Shown: positions 14,379 to 25,133, counted from the stretch's first letter. The stretch is 64,000 nucleotides of DNA from Hydrogenophaga sp. (GCA_016790705.1 JAEUOT010000068.1:59534-123533); one strand, 5' to 3'. Notes: generated by a model from the sequence alone, not told the origin. Program-made: numbers and translations.

Positions 14379-15899
14379 ATGAATCCTACTTTTCAGACCG
14401 TCGGCATCGTGGGTGCCGGCGCCATGGGCCGGGGCATCGCCCAGATGGCCGCTCAGGCCGGCAGCACCGTCTTTCTGTTCGATCTCCAGCCCGGCGCCGC
14501 CGATGCCGCCCGACAGTCACTCGCTGACACCTGGCAGAAACTGGTCGACAAGAACAAGCTGGAAGCCACCCAGCGCGCCGCCCTTGTGGAGCGGCTGCGC
14601 GTCGTCGGCGACCTGGCCTCACTGGCGCCCTGCGACCTCGTTGTCGAGGCCATCGTAGAGCGCATTGAGGTCAAACAGAAGCTGTTTGGCGAGCTGGAGT
14701 GCCTTCTCGCCGACAGCGCCGTCCTGGCGACCAACACCTCCTCCCTGTCGGTGACCGCGATCGGAGCGTCTCTGAAACGGCCCGGCCGACTGGCGGGATT
14801 CCACTTCTTCAACCCCGTTCCGCTCATGCGCGTGGTCGAAGTCATCGCAGGCCTGAAGACCGAGATTGTGGTCTGCCAGCAACTGACGGCGTACGCGCGG
14901 GAGTTTGGTCACACACCGGTATCGGCACAGGACACGCCCGGCTTTATCGTCAATCACGCTGGACGTGGCTACGGCACCGAAGCCCTGCGGGTCGCGGGTG
15001 AGCGGGTCGCCGACTTCGCCACCATCGACCGCATCCTGAAGGACCAGATGGGTTTCAGGCTTGGCCCGTTCGAGCTGATGGACCTGACGGCGCTGGACGT
15101 CTCCCACCCTGTGATGGAGTCCATCTACCGCCAGTACTACGACGAGCCGCGCTACCGCCCGAGCGTGATCACGGCCCAGCGCCTGGCGGGCGGGGTGGTC
15201 GGCAAGAAGGTCGGCGACGGTTTCTACGCCTACGAGAACGGGGTTGCCAAGGTGCCGCCGGAACCACCGGTGCCCGACGTGTCGTCCACCCCGCCTGTCT
15301 GGGTGTCGCCCAAGGCGGCGCGGCGCGCCGAGATCTACCAGTTGCTCAAGAACCTGGGCGCCAGCATCGAGACCGCCCAGATGCCCTCGGCCAACGCACT
15401 GATCCTGGTCGCGCCGCTGGGACTGGACGTGACCACGCTGGCGGCGGTCGAGCGGCTGGATCCGACGCGCACGGTCGGGATCGACATGATGCTGGAGGAC
15501 GCCGCCACCAAGCGGCGCGTGCTCGCCACCAATCCCGCCACGCGGCCCGACATGCGCGACGCCGCGCACGCTCTGTTTGCCAGGGACGGCAAGGCGGTGA
15601 GCGTGGTGAAAGACAGCGGTGGTTTCGTGACACAACGGGTGGTCGCGACCATCGTCAACATCGCCGCCGATATGTGCCAGCAGGGCATTTGCTCGCCCAA
15701 GGACCTGGAGATTGCGGTGACGCTTGGCCTGGGCTACCCGATGGGACCGCTGGCGATGGGTGACAAGGTCGGCCCGACCAATGTGCTGGAGATCCTCTTC
15801 AACATGGGCACCGTCTACGGCGACCCGCGTTACCGCCCTTCGCCCTGGCTGCGCCGCCGTGGTGCTCTGGGTCTGAGCCTGATGCACGAAGAGGCGTGA
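14379..15899 (+). CDS. 3-hydroxyacyl-CoA dehydrogenase, PaaH type
   Basis: This 506-residue enzyme oxidises 3-hydroxyacyl-CoA to 3-ketoacyl-CoA with NAD. The dinucleotide-binding site is VGIVGAGAMGRGIAQ at the N-terminus; the catalytic His is in FHFFNPVPLM near residue 147, with NTSSLSVT before it. Two C-terminal helical dehydrogenase domains follow (DTPGFIVNHAGR and DSGGFVTQRV), the layout of PaaH-type proteins of phenylacetate catabolism. No paa oxygenase genes are nearby, so a general acyl-CoA role is equally possible. It is followed after two bases by an enoyl-CoA hydratase gene and probably co-transcribed with it. Confidence 0.92.
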   Translation: MNPTFQTVGIVGAGAMGRGIAQMAAQAGSTVFLFDLQPGAADAARQSLADTWQKLVDKNKLEATQRAALVERLRVVGDLASLAPCDLVVEAIVERIEVKQKLFGELECLLADSAVLATNTSSLSVTAIGASLKRPGRLAGFHFFNPVPLMRVVEVIAGLKTEIVVCQQLTAYAREFGHTPVSAQDTPGFIVNHAGRGYGTEALRVAGERVADFATIDRILKDQMGFRLGPFELMDLTALDVSHPVMESIYRQYYDEPRYRPSVITAQRLAGGVVGKKVGDGFYAYENGVAKVPPEPPVPDVSSTPPVWVSPKAARRAEIYQLLKNLGASIETAQMPSANALILVAPLGLDVTTLAAVERLDPTRTVGIDMMLEDAATKRRVLATNPATRPDMRDAAHALFARDGKAVSVVKDSGGFVTQRVVATIVNIAADMCQQGICSPKDLEIAVTLGLGYPMGPLAMGDKVGPTNVLEILFNMGTVYGDPRYRPSPWLRRRGALGLSLMHEEA

Positions 15900-15901
15900 A
15901 C

Positions 15902-16681
15902 ATGAGTGCCAGCCTCAAGAGCCACAGCCATGGCCAGACCATGGTGCTGACCATCAGCAATCCTGACCATCGCAATGCACTGGGGCCTGAAATCTACGCC
16001 GCAGGCGTGGAGGCGCTGAACGTGGCCGAGTCCAACCCCGAGGTGCGCTCGGTGGTGATCACCGGTGAAGGCAGTCATTTCTGTGCCGGCGGCAACCTGC
16101 AGCGGCTGCTGAACAACCGCCAGCAGCCACCCGAGGTGCAGGCGCAAAGCATCGAGAGCCTGCACAACTGGATCGAGACCATCCGCGCCTTTCCCAAACC
16201 GGTGATTGCCGCCGTCGAGGGCGCCTGTGCCGGCGCAGGCTTCTCGCTGGCGCTGGCCTGCGACCTGCTGGTGGCCGCGCAGGACAGCGTGTTCGTCATG
16301 GCCTACAGCAACGTCGGGCTCTCGCCCGATGGCGGCGCGAGCTGGAGCATGGTTCGCGCCCTGCCCCGCGCCACCGCCATGCAGTTGCTGCTCTGCGGTG
16401 ACCGCATCGATGCAGCGCGCCTCCAGGCGCTGGGCGTGGTCTACCAGGTGAGTGCCACCGGTGAATCGCTCGACGCCGCGCTGGCGCTGGCCGAGAAGCT
16501 CAACGCACGCGCCCCCAACGCCATGGCCAGCATCAAGGAGCTGGTCAACGATGCGCAGACCGCGCCCCTGCACACGCAGCTCGCGGCCGAACGTGACCAC
16601 TTCGTGCGCAATCTTCACCACGCCAATGGCGGCGAAGGCATCGCAGCCTTCCTGGACAAGCGCCCCGCCAAGTACCGCTGA
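15902..16681 (+). CDS. Enoyl-CoA hydratase/isomerase family protein
   Basis: This is a 259-residue crotonase-fold protein. The oxyanion-hole segments are GSHFCAGGNLQRLL and EGACAGAGFSLALACDLLVAA; the second active-site stretch reads SNVGLSPDGGASW, with Asp in place of the usual catalytic Glu, as in several crotonase subfamilies (for example PaaG-like isomerases). The ATG at 15902 is chosen over an in-frame GTG at 15896. With the upstream dehydrogenase it would complete hydration or isomerisation and oxidation of an acyl-CoA. Confidence 0.9.
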   Translation: MSASLKSHSHGQTMVLTISNPDHRNALGPEIYAAGVEALNVAESNPEVRSVVITGEGSHFCAGGNLQRLLNNRQQPPEVQAQSIESLHNWIETIRAFPKPVIAAVEGACAGAGFSLALACDLLVAAQDSVFVMAYSNVGLSPDGGASWSMVRALPRATAMQLLLCGDRIDAARLQALGVVYQVSATGESLDAALALAEKLNARAPNAMASIKELVNDAQTAPLHTQLAAERDHFVRNLHHANGGEGIAAFLDKRPAKYR

Positions 16682-16810
16682 GGGCGAGCGCTCCGTTTTT
16701 TCGAGCAACGGAGCGACGCCTGCGGGACACTTCCCCGCGATATCCCTGATGCCCCCCGCGCGTCCCACTGGCGACAATGGGACGGATTTCAGTCACTCAA
16801 AAGACATGCG

Positions 16811-17530
16811 ATGGACGAACCGATTCTGACAATGGAAGAACGCGAGGCGATCAACAGTGGTCGCTGGTTCCAGAGTCTTTCCCCCTCCCTGCGACACGAC
16901 ATTCTTCGATGCGCCTACGTCAAGCGATTCAAGGACGGCGACCTGATCGTCGCGCGCGGCGAGCCGCCCACCGAGTGGACGGCCGTGGCGCGCGGTGCGG
17001 TGCGTGTCAGTTCGACCTCGCTCTCGGGCAAGCAGATCACGCTGACCTATGTGGAACCGGGTGTGTGGTTTGGCGACGTGGCGATGTTCGACGGCGACCG
17101 GCGCACGCACGATGCCTACGCCCATGGCGCGACCACGCTGCTGTGCGTCGCCCGCAACGATTTCCAGAAGATCCTCGGCACGCACGTGGAGCTGTACGAG
17201 GCGCTGATGCGCCTGCAGGCGCGGCGCATCCGCACGCTGTTCGGCCTTGTGGAAGACCTCAACACCCTGCCGTTGCGCGCGCGACTGGCCAAGCAACTGC
17301 TGCACCTGGTTCGCTCGTACGGCGTGCCCTGTCTGTCGGACGGCAACGAGATGCGCATCGGACTGCAGCTCGCACAGGAAGAACTGGCGCAACTGCTGGG
17401 CGCCTCGCGCCAGCGCGTGAACCAGGAACTCAAGTCCATGGAGCGCGAGGACGCGATCCGCATCGAGCAGGGGGGGCTGGTGGTGCGCAACCGCGACATG
17501 CTGATGCGCATCGCCGAGGCCGAGAACTGA
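16811..17530 (+). CDS. Crp/Fnr-family transcriptional regulator
   Basis: This 239-residue protein has an N-terminal cyclic-nucleotide-binding-type beta barrel (LIVARGEPPTEWTAVARGAV, GVWFGDVAMFDG), a long dimerisation helix and a C-terminal winged helix (LAQEELAQLLGASRQRVNQEL). It lacks the cysteine cluster of Fnr, and the phosphate-binding residues of cAMP-binding Crp are not clearly kept, so the effector is unknown. It lies between a beta-oxidation pair and an acyl-CoA dehydrogenase unit and may control them. Confidence 0.9.
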   Translation: MDEPILTMEEREAINSGRWFQSLSPSLRHDILRCAYVKRFKDGDLIVARGEPPTEWTAVARGAVRVSSTSLSGKQITLTYVEPGVWFGDVAMFDGDRRTHDAYAHGATTLLCVARNDFQKILGTHVELYEALMRLQARRIRTLFGLVEDLNTLPLRARLAKQLLHLVRSYGVPCLSDGNEMRIGLQLAQEELAQLLGASRQRVNQELKSMEREDAIRIEQGGLVVRNRDMLMRIAEAEN

Positions 17531-17561
17531 CCCGTCCCCTGCCCTCACCGACCGTGACCGA

Positions 17562-18647
17562 ATGAACGACTCCCAGAACTTCACCGGTACACGACCGGTG
17601 GCATCGCAGCACGCCGTTGACACGGCAGCCCTCCAGACCTGGCTCGAAGCCAACGTGGAGGGTTTTCAAGGCCCCCTGAGCATCGAGATGTTCAAGGGCG
17701 GCCAGTCCAACCCGACCTACAAGCTGATCACGCCCGCGCGCAACTATGTGATGCGCGCCAAACCCGGCCCGGTGGCCAAGCTGCTGCCTTCGGCCCACGC
17801 GATCGAGCGCGAGTACCGCGTCATGGGCGCGCTGCACGGCACAGGGGTGCCAGTGGCCCGCATGTACGCGCTGTGCGAGGACGAGTCGGTGATCGGCCGC
17901 GCGTTCTACGTGATGGAGTGCGTCGACGGTCGCGTGATGTGGGACCAGTCCCTGCCTGACCTGTCCAACGCAGCGCGTGGAGCGATCTACGACGAGATGA
18001 ACCGCGTGATGGCGGCACTGCACACGGTGCGGCCCAACGACATCGGCCTGGCCGACTACGGCAAGCCGGGCAACTACTTCGAGCGCCAGATCGGCCGCTG
18101 GAGCAAGCAGTACGTCGCCTCGATCACGCAGCCCATCCCGGAGATGGACCAGCTCATGGAATGGTTGCCGCAGAACATTCCTGCGATGGCGCGCGACGAG
18201 TCGCTGGTGTCCATCGTGCACGGCGACTACCGGCTGGACAACCTGATGTTCCACCCGACCGAGCCACGCGTGCTCGCGATCCTCGACTGGGAGCTGTCCA
18301 CGCTGGGCCATCCGCTGGCCGATTTCAGCTACCACTGCATGGCCTGGCACATCCCGCCCGGCGCGTTCCGCGGCATCGGCGGCCTGGACGTGCAGGCGCT
18401 GGGCATCCCGACCGAGGCCGAGTACATCCGCCGCTACTGCGAGCGCACCGGCTTCGTCACGCCCGACCAGCTCAAAGCCGACTGGAACTTCTACCTCGCC
18501 TACAACCTGTTCCGCCTCTCAGCCATCCTGCAAGGCATCGCCAAACGCGTCGAGATGGGCACGGCGTCCAGCGCGCAGGCGGTGTCTTCGGCCGCTGGCG
18601 CCCGTCCGCTGGCCGAAATGGCCTGGCGCTTTGCCCGGCAGGCCTGA
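17562..18647 (+). CDS. Phosphotransferase family protein (APH fold, ACAD10-like)
   Basis: This 361-residue protein has the aminoglycoside-phosphotransferase/choline-kinase fold. Visible motifs are [10 protein letters not shown] with a following RAKPG for ATP binding, the Brenner-type loop [11 protein letters not shown] with catalytic Asp, and [19 protein letters not shown] with the metal-binding Asp. Proteins of this subgroup are fused to, or lie beside, acyl-CoA dehydrogenases (ACAD10/11), where the kinase domain phosphorylates 4-hydroxyacyl-CoA intermediates. The next gene is such a dehydrogenase, so the two very likely work together on hydroxylated fatty acids. Confidence 0.9.
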   Translation: MNDSQNFTGTRPVASQHAVDTAALQTWLEANVEGFQGPLSIEMFKGGQSNPTYKLITPARNYVMRAKPGPVAKLLPSAHAIEREYRVMGALHGTGVPVARMYALCEDESVIGRAFYVMECVDGRVMWDQSLPDLSNAARGAIYDEMNRVMAALHTVRPNDIGLADYGKPGNYFERQIGRWSKQYVASITQPIPEMDQLMEWLPQNIPAMARDESLVSIVHGDYRLDNLMFHPTEPRVLAILDWELSTLGHPLADFSYHCMAWHIPPGAFRGIGGLDVQALGIPTEAEYIRRYCERTGFVTPDQLKADWNFYLAYNLFRLSAILQGIAKRVEMGTASSAQAVSSAAGARPLAEMAWRFARQA

Positions 18648-18700
18648 ACGCCCTCTTCTTTCTTCACCCGTCCGGACCCACGATTTCCCAAAGGAACCAC

Positions 18701-19960
<1,260 letters not shown>

Positions 19961-20019
19961 ATACCAACCGCGCCACGCCCAGCCTCGCTGAGACGACAGG
20001 GTATACTCGCCGGCTCAGT

Positions 20020-20096
20020 CGGAGCGTAGCGCAGCCTGGTAGCGCATCTGCTTTGGGAGCAGAGGGTCGCGAGTTCGAATCCCGCCGCTCCGACCA
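20020..20096 (+). tRNA. tRNA-Pro(UGG)
   Basis: A 77-base cloverleaf with CGGAGCG/CGCTCCG acceptor arms, anticodon TGG in the loop of the CTGCT/AGCAG stem, GTTCGAATC T loop and encoded CCA. A TATACT -10-like box is at 20002-20007. Confidence 0.97.
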
Positions 20097-20108
20097 TTCC
20101 TCAAGAAC

Positions 20109-20136
20109 AAAAAGGCCCACAGCGTGGGCCTTTTTT
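20109..20136 (+). terminator. Rho-independent terminator after tRNA-Pro
   Basis: A 12-bp stem (20109-20120 with 20124-20135), three-base loop, and a T run to 20136. It separates the two tRNA genes into different transcription units. Confidence 0.92.
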
Positions 20137-20154
20137 GTATCGAAATCACCCTGT

Positions 20155-20231
20155 CTACCCGTAGCTCAACTGGATAGAGCAGCTGCCTTCTAAGCAGCAG
20201 GTCGGGGGTTCGAGTCCCTCCGGGTAGGCCA
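20155..20231 (+). tRNA. tRNA-Arg(UCU)
   Basis: A 77-base cloverleaf with CTACCCG/CGGGTAG acceptor arms, a GCTGC/GCAGC anticodon stem around CTTCTAA (anticodon TCT), GGTTCGAGTCC T arm and encoded CCA. Confidence 0.97.
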
Positions 20232-20281
20232 ATCCTTTCCTGTTTCGCCCTAACGAGGGTTTTCACCTGTGCCCACGCCTG

Positions 20282-20373
20282 TTGACATGCACGATACTGC
20301 ATGTGACAGCAATATCGTGCATTAATCAAGATGCTGCACAACGGCATTTTGTTTATCTCTAGATATTTCATAT
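20282..20373 (+). promoter_or_regulatory. Inverted repeats upstream of the transporter operon
   Basis: Ten-base arms ATGCACGATA (20287-20296) and TATCGTGCAT (20313-20322) are separated by 16 bases. TTGACA at 20282-20287 touches the left arm. A second small palindrome, GATATTTCATATC, lies at about 20361-20373, and the operon's first ATG is at 20456. This looks like an operator/promoter region for the ABC transporter, although no convincing -10 box pairs with the TTGACA. Confidence 0.4.
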
Positions 20374-20455
20374 CTCAAGTACGGGTAACTCAGGATCGCC
20401 ACCCCGAGCGCCCGCACCTACAGTGAGTCCGTTCGACACCACAGGAGACGTTTTC

Positions 20456-21643
20456 ATGACCACCCGCCGCCTCGTTCTCACCCGTTCCGCCGCCGTCATC
20501 GGTGCCGCCTCGTCCGGTCTGCTGCTGCCACAGATCGTGCGTGCCCAGTCCGACAAGCTCCGGGTCGGCTTCATGCTGCCGTACACCGGCACCTTCGCCC
20601 AACTGGGTGTGGCCATCGAGAACGGCTTCCGCATGGCGATCGCCGAACAGGGCGGCAAGCTCGGTGGCCGCGAGATCGAGTTCTTCAAGGTCGACGACGA
20701 ATCCAATCCGGCCAAGGGCATCGAGAACGCGCAGCGTCTGGTGCAGCGCGACAAGGTGGACGTGCTCGTGGGCACCGTGCACTCCGGCGTGCAGATGGGC
20801 ATCCACAAGGTGGCGCGCGAATCCGGCGTGCTCAACCTGATTCCCAACGCCGGCGTGCACATCGCCACCCGTGCACAGTGCGCACCCAACGTCTTCCGCA
20901 CCTCCTTCACCAACTCCCAGCCGACGCTGGCGCTGGGCAAGGCCATGGTCGACCGCGGCCACAAGAAGGCCGTCTGGATCACCTGGAACTACGCGGCCGG
21001 TGACGAGGCCTTCGAAGGCTTCGAACAGAGCTACACCGCCGCTGGCGGCACCATCGTCAAGAAGCTGGGCCTGCCCTTCCCCAACGTCGAATTCCAGGCC
21101 CTGCTGACCGAGATCGCGGCGCTCAAGCCCGACGCGGTGGCCTGCTTCTTTGCCGGTGGCGGCGCGGCCAAGTTCCTCAAGGACTACGCCGCAGCCGGCC
21201 TGAACAAGAGCATCCAGCTCTACGGCTCGGGCTTCCTGACCGAGGGTGTGCTCGACGCTGCCGGTGACGCCGCCAACGGCGTGCTGACCACGATGCACTA
21301 CAGCGACTCGCTGGACACGCCGGCCAACAAGAAATTCCGCCTGGAATACGCCAAGACCTTCAAGCTGCAACCCGATGTCTACGCCGTCCAGGGCTACGAC
21401 ACCGGCCTGCTGATGATCAAGGGCGCCAACGCCGTCAAGGGCGACCTCTCCAAGAAGAAGGAGCTGTACGCCGCGATGGAAGGCGCGACCATCGACAGCC
21501 CGCGCGGCAAGTGGACCATGAGCAAGGCCCACAACCCGGTGCAGGACATGTACCTGCGCAAGGTGGAAAACAAGGAAAACAAGGTGATCGGCATCGCGCA
21601 GAAGGCCGTGGCCGACTCCGGCGCCGGCTGCAAATTGAGCTGA
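20456..21643 (+). CDS. Branched-chain amino acid-type ABC transporter, substrate-binding protein
   Basis: This is a 395-residue periplasmic binding protein of the LivJ/K (peripla_BP_6) family. The ATG at 20456 follows AGGAG, and the N-terminus RRLVLTRSAAVIGAASSGLL ending in VRAQ is a signal peptide with a twin Arg. The mature part begins LRVGFMLPYTGTFAQLG, a family hallmark. In betaproteobacteria such proteins bind amino acids but also aromatic acids or urea, so the ligand is not certain. It heads a five-gene operon with all other transporter parts. Confidence 0.93.
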   Translation: MTTRRLVLTRSAAVIGAASSGLLLPQIVRAQSDKLRVGFMLPYTGTFAQLGVAIENGFRMAIAEQGGKLGGREIEFFKVDDESNPAKGIENAQRLVQRDKVDVLVGTVHSGVQMGIHKVARESGVLNLIPNAGVHIATRAQCAPNVFRTSFTNSQPTLALGKAMVDRGHKKAVWITWNYAAGDEAFEGFEQSYTAAGGTIVKKLGLPFPNVEFQALLTEIAALKPDAVACFFAGGGAAKFLKDYAAAGLNKSIQLYGSGFLTEGVLDAAGDAANGVLTTMHYSDSLDTPANKKFRLEYAKTFKLQPDVYAVQGYDTGLLMIKGANAVKGDLSKKKELYAAMEGATIDSPRGKWTMSKAHNPVQDMYLRKVENKENKVIGIAQKAVADSGAGCKLS

Positions 21644-21659
21644 CCCTCGCACTGCCTTC

Positions 21660-21687
21660 GGCATCGTCCCTTCCGGGGGGCGATGCC
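21660..21687 (+). promoter_or_regulatory. Intercistronic hairpin
   Basis: Arms GGCATCG (21660-21666) and CGATGCC (21681-21687) flank a CCTTCC/GGGGGG inner stem, in the 95-base gap between the binding-protein and first permease genes. There is no T tract, so an mRNA-stabilising or processing element that keeps binding-protein expression higher is likelier than a terminator. Confidence 0.45.
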
Positions 21688-21738
21688 AGCCGCCCGGCCG
21701 AGCCGGTCCGGCGGCATCCCTGACCTTTCGGGTCTTCC

Positions 21739-22602
21739 ATGGACTTCGCCAATTTCCTGATCCAACTGCTCAACAGCCTGCAGTACGGACTGCTGCTGTT
21801 CATGCTGGCCGCCGGCCTGACGCTGATCTTCGGCATCATGGGCGTGGTCAACCTCGCGCACGGCAGCTTCTACATGCTGGGCGCCTACCTGGCCTGGGCC
21901 CTGGCCGCGCAGTTCGACAGCCTGGCGCTGGCGATCGTGGTCGGAAGCGTCATCGCCGTCGTCTTCGGCTGGTTGCTGGAGTGGGTGCTGTTCCGCCACT
22001 TCTATCACCGCGACCACCTGGACCAGGTGCTGCTGACCTTCGGCCTGATCTACATTTTTGAAGAGTTGCGTTCCATCCTGTGGGGCGACGACGTGCACTC
22101 GGTGGCCGTCCCGGAGGCGGTGAGCCAGTCGATCCAGCTCACCGACAACCTGTCCTACCCCGTCTACCGCCTGGTGGTGTCGGGCGTCTGTATCGTGCTG
22201 GCGCTGGGCCTGTACGGCCTCATCAGCAAGACGCGCCTGGGCATGAAGATCCGTGCCGGAGCGTTCAACCACGAGATGACCGAGGCGCTGGGCATCAACA
22301 TCCGGCTGATCCACGGCATCGTGTTCGCCATCGGCGTCGCGCTGGCGGCGGTGGCCGGCATGGTGGCCTCGCCCATTTCCAGCGTCTACCCCGGCATGGG
22401 CAGCTCGGTGCTGATCATGTGCTTCGTCGTCGTCGTGATCGGCGGCATCGGCTCGGTGCGCGGCGCCCTGGTCGCAGCCCTGCTGGTCGGTCTGGTCGAC
22501 ACCTTCGGCAAGGTCCTCGTCCCCCAGATCGCCGGCATGGCGGTCTACATGCTCATGGCGGCGGTGCTGCTCTACAAGCCAGAAGGGCTGTTCAAGCAAT
22601 GA
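21739..22602 (+). CDS. livH: Branched-chain amino acid-type ABC transporter permease (LivH)
   Basis: This 287-residue integral membrane protein begins MDFANFLIQLLNSLQYGLLLF, the usual LivH start, and carries about eight hydrophobic segments. The GIMGVVNLAHGSFYMLGAY and GGIGSVRGALVAALLVG stretches are family motifs. It pairs with the LivM protein whose gene overlaps it by four bases to form the transmembrane channel in the inner membrane. Confidence 0.93.
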   Translation: MDFANFLIQLLNSLQYGLLLFMLAAGLTLIFGIMGVVNLAHGSFYMLGAYLAWALAAQFDSLALAIVVGSVIAVVFGWLLEWVLFRHFYHRDHLDQVLLTFGLIYIFEELRSILWGDDVHSVAVPEAVSQSIQLTDNLSYPVYRLVVSGVCIVLALGLYGLISKTRLGMKIRAGAFNHEMTEALGINIRLIHGIVFAIGVALAAVAGMVASPISSVYPGMGSSVLIMCFVVVVIGGIGSVRGALVAALLVGLVDTFGKVLVPQIAGMAVYMLMAAVLLYKPEGLFKQ

Positions 22603-23612
22603 GTTCAGCCAAAGCCACCCTCGAACGTCTGCCGCGCGCCGTGCAGGCCGTGCTCGTTGCCGGCGCGCTCGCGCTGGCGGCTTTCCCGCTGATACCGCTG
22701 GAGAGCCGCGACTTCTATCTGCAGTTGCTGACGCAGATGATGATCCTGGCGATTTTTGCGATGAGCCTGGATCTGCTGCAGGGCGTGACCGGCCTGGTGT
22801 CCCTGGGTCATGCGGCCTATTTCGGTCTGGCCGGCTACGCACTGGCGTTTCTGACCCCCCAGGACACGCCCATTGCCGTGTGGTGGAGTCTTCCCGCCGC
22901 GGCCGCAGGCGCCGGGCTGGCGGCGCTGGTGATCGGCTTCTTCGTGGTCCGTACCCATGGCATCTACTTCATCATGGTCACCATGGCGTTCGCGCAGATG
23001 GTGTTCTTCCTGTTCTTCGACAACAAGTCGCTGGGCGGGTCGGACGGCATCTATGTCAACTTCCGGCCGGACGCCACCGCGATCGGCCTGGACCTGGACA
23101 ACAAGGCCCATTTCTATTACTTCACCCTGGTGATCCTGGTGGCGGTCTACCTCTTCCTGCGCCGGGTGCTGTTCTCGCCGTTCGGTCGCGTGCTGGCCGG
23201 CATCCGCGTCAACGAGCACCGCCTGCGCGCCGTCGGCTACAGCAGCTTCGGCTACAAGCTGGCCGCCTTCACGCTGGCCGGGACGCTGGCCGGTGTCGCG
23301 GGCTATCTCTGGGCCGCGCAGACCGGCTTCGTGAACCCCGAGCTGATGGGTTTCCACATGAGCGCGCACGCGATCATGATGGTCATCCTCGGCGGCATGG
23401 GCAACTTTGCCGGCGCCATCGTCGGCGCCTTCAGCTTCGAGTACGTGCTGCACCTGGTGAAGGACCTGCCCGCGATCGGGGAATTCGAGACCGGCAAACA
23501 CTGGCAGCTCTGGATGGGTCTGTTCATCGTGTTCATCGTGATCGTCGCGCCGCGTGGCCTGCTGGGGCTGGCCGAGAAATTCCTGAACCGCAACAAGGGG
23601 GCATCGAAATGA
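22599..23612 (+). CDS. livM: Branched-chain amino acid-type ABC transporter permease (LivM)
   Basis: This 337-residue permease starts at ATG 22599 within the ATGA overlap with livH. About nine or ten membrane segments are visible; GVTGLVSLGHAAYFGLAGYA and GGMGNFAGAIVGA are LivM signatures, and the loop GRVLAGIRVNEHRLRAVGY is the cytoplasmic coupling helix that contacts the ATPases. It forms the heteromeric channel with LivH. Confidence 0.93.
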   Translation: MSSAKATLERLPRAVQAVLVAGALALAAFPLIPLESRDFYLQLLTQMMILAIFAMSLDLLQGVTGLVSLGHAAYFGLAGYALAFLTPQDTPIAVWWSLPAAAAGAGLAALVIGFFVVRTHGIYFIMVTMAFAQMVFFLFFDNKSLGGSDGIYVNFRPDATAIGLDLDNKAHFYYFTLVILVAVYLFLRRVLFSPFGRVLAGIRVNEHRLRAVGYSSFGYKLAAFTLAGTLAGVAGYLWAAQTGFVNPELMGFHMSAHAIMMVILGGMGNFAGAIVGAFSFEYVLHLVKDLPAIGEFETGKHWQLWMGLFIVFIVIVAPRGLLGLAEKFLNRNKGASK

Positions 23613-24373
23613 GTGATGTCGCCCTGCTCGCTGCGGACAAGCTGACCAAGCGCTTCGGCGGTCTCGCGGCCGTCAACGAGGTCTCGGTCAAGCTCTACCG
23701 CGACCACCTGCACGCCGTCATCGGCCCCAACGGCGCCGGCAAGTCCACGCTGACCAACCTGCTCTCGGGCGACCTGCAACCGACCTCGGGCAAGATCCTG
23801 TTCGGTGGCGAAGAGACCGCCGGCCACACGCCCGAGTCGATCTCGCGCCTGGGCCTGGGCCGCAGCTACCAGAAGACCAACATCTTCCTGCCCTTCACCG
23901 TCTGGGAAAACGTGCGCCTGGCCGCGCAGTCGCGCGAGCGGCACGCGCCCTGGAACCCGCTGCGCTGGCTGCAGTCGGCCGCTGCGATGAAGGCCGTGAA
24001 CGAACGCTGCGAACACGCGATCGAGCTGGCCGGCCTCACGCACCGCGCCCAGACCGTCGCCGCCACCATCAGCCATGGCGAACAGCGCCAGCTCGAAATC
24101 GCGATGACCCTGGCCACCGAGCCGACCGTGCTGCTGCTCGACGAGCCGCTGGCCGGCATGGGCCAGGCCGAGGCCGAGCGCATGGTCGAGCTGCTGCTCA
24201 AGCTCAAGAAGGACCACGCCATGATGCTGGTCGAACACGACATGGACGCGGTCTTCGCGCTGGCCGACCAGCTCACCGTGATGGTCAACGGCCAGGTGAT
24301 CGCCAGCGGCACGCCGGCCCAGGTCCGCGCCGACCCGCAGGTGCAGGCCGCCTACCTGGGGGATGAACACTGA
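23609..24373 (+). CDS. livG: ABC transporter ATP-binding protein (LivG)
   Basis: This is a 254-residue nucleotide-binding subunit. Walker A is GPNGAGKST, the signature region reads ISHGEQRQLEIA and Walker B LLLDEPLAGM. Starting at ATG 23609 it overlaps livM by four bases. The insert after Walker A (NIFLPFTVWENVRLAAQ) is typical of LivG. It works as a heterodimer with LivF. Confidence 0.94.
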   Translation: MSDVALLAADKLTKRFGGLAAVNEVSVKLYRDHLHAVIGPNGAGKSTLTNLLSGDLQPTSGKILFGGEETAGHTPESISRLGLGRSYQKTNIFLPFTVWENVRLAAQSRERHAPWNPLRWLQSAAAMKAVNERCEHAIELAGLTHRAQTVAATISHGEQRQLEIAMTLATEPTVLLLDEPLAGMGQAEAERMVELLLKLKKDHAMMLVEHDMDAVFALADQLTVMVNGQVIASGTPAQVRADPQVQAAYLGDEH

Positions 24374-25086
24374 TGAGCCATCCTTTGATCCAGGCCACCG
24401 GCCTGCACACCCACTACGGCCAGAGCCACATCCTGCGCGGCATCGACTTCACGGTCGGCCAAGGCCAGACCATCGGCCTGATGGGCCGCAACGGCATGGG
24501 CAAGAGCACCCTGCTCAAGTCCCTCATGGGCATCGTCAAGCCCAGCGGCGGCACGGTCCAGATCAAGGGCCAGACCATGACCGGTGCCAGCCCCTTCGAA
24601 GTGGCGCGCCTGGGCATCGCCTATGTGCCCGAAGGCCGCGGCATCTTCGGCAACCTGAGCGTCAAGGAGAACCTGGTCATGGCGGCGCGCGCCGGCACCC
24701 GCGGCCAGCGCGACTGGACCTACGAGCGTGTGCTTGAGACCTTCCCGCGCCTGTCGGAGCGCCTGGGCCACGGCGGGCAGCAACTCTCCGGTGGCGAACA
24801 GCAGATGCTGACCATCGGCCGCGCGCTGATGACCAACCCCGACGTGCTGATCCTCGACGAAGCGACCGAGGGCCTGGCGCCACTGATCGCGCGCGAGATC
24901 TGGCGCATCTGCGGCCTGATCCGCGAAAGCGGCATCAGCAGCATCATCGTGGACAAGGCCTGGAAGCAGGTCACCCAGATCACCGACCGCAACGTTATCC
25001 TTGTCAAAGGAGAGGTGGTGTTCGAAGGTTCGTCGGACGAGTTGCTGTCCAAGCCCGAACTGCTGGAGCAGTACCTGGGCGTCTGA
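24373..25086 (+). CDS. livF: ABC transporter ATP-binding protein (LivF)
   Basis: This 237-residue nucleotide-binding subunit starts at 24373, sharing one base with the livG stop (TGATG). Walker A is GRNGMGKST, the signature LSGGEQQM and Walker B LILDEATEGL; the YVPEGRGIF segment is a LivF hallmark. It completes the importer with LivG, LivH, LivM and the binding protein. Confidence 0.94.
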   Translation: MSHPLIQATGLHTHYGQSHILRGIDFTVGQGQTIGLMGRNGMGKSTLLKSLMGIVKPSGGTVQIKGQTMTGASPFEVARLGIAYVPEGRGIFGNLSVKENLVMAARAGTRGQRDWTYERVLETFPRLSERLGHGGQQLSGGEQQMLTIGRALMTNPDVLILDEATEGLAPLIAREIWRICGLIRESGISSIIVDKAWKQVTQITDRNVILVKGEVVFEGSSDELLSKPELLEQYLGV

Positions 25087-25133
25087 TCTTCGAGCGCCCC
25101 CGGATTGACATGATCACTGGCGCGGGAGGCGTG

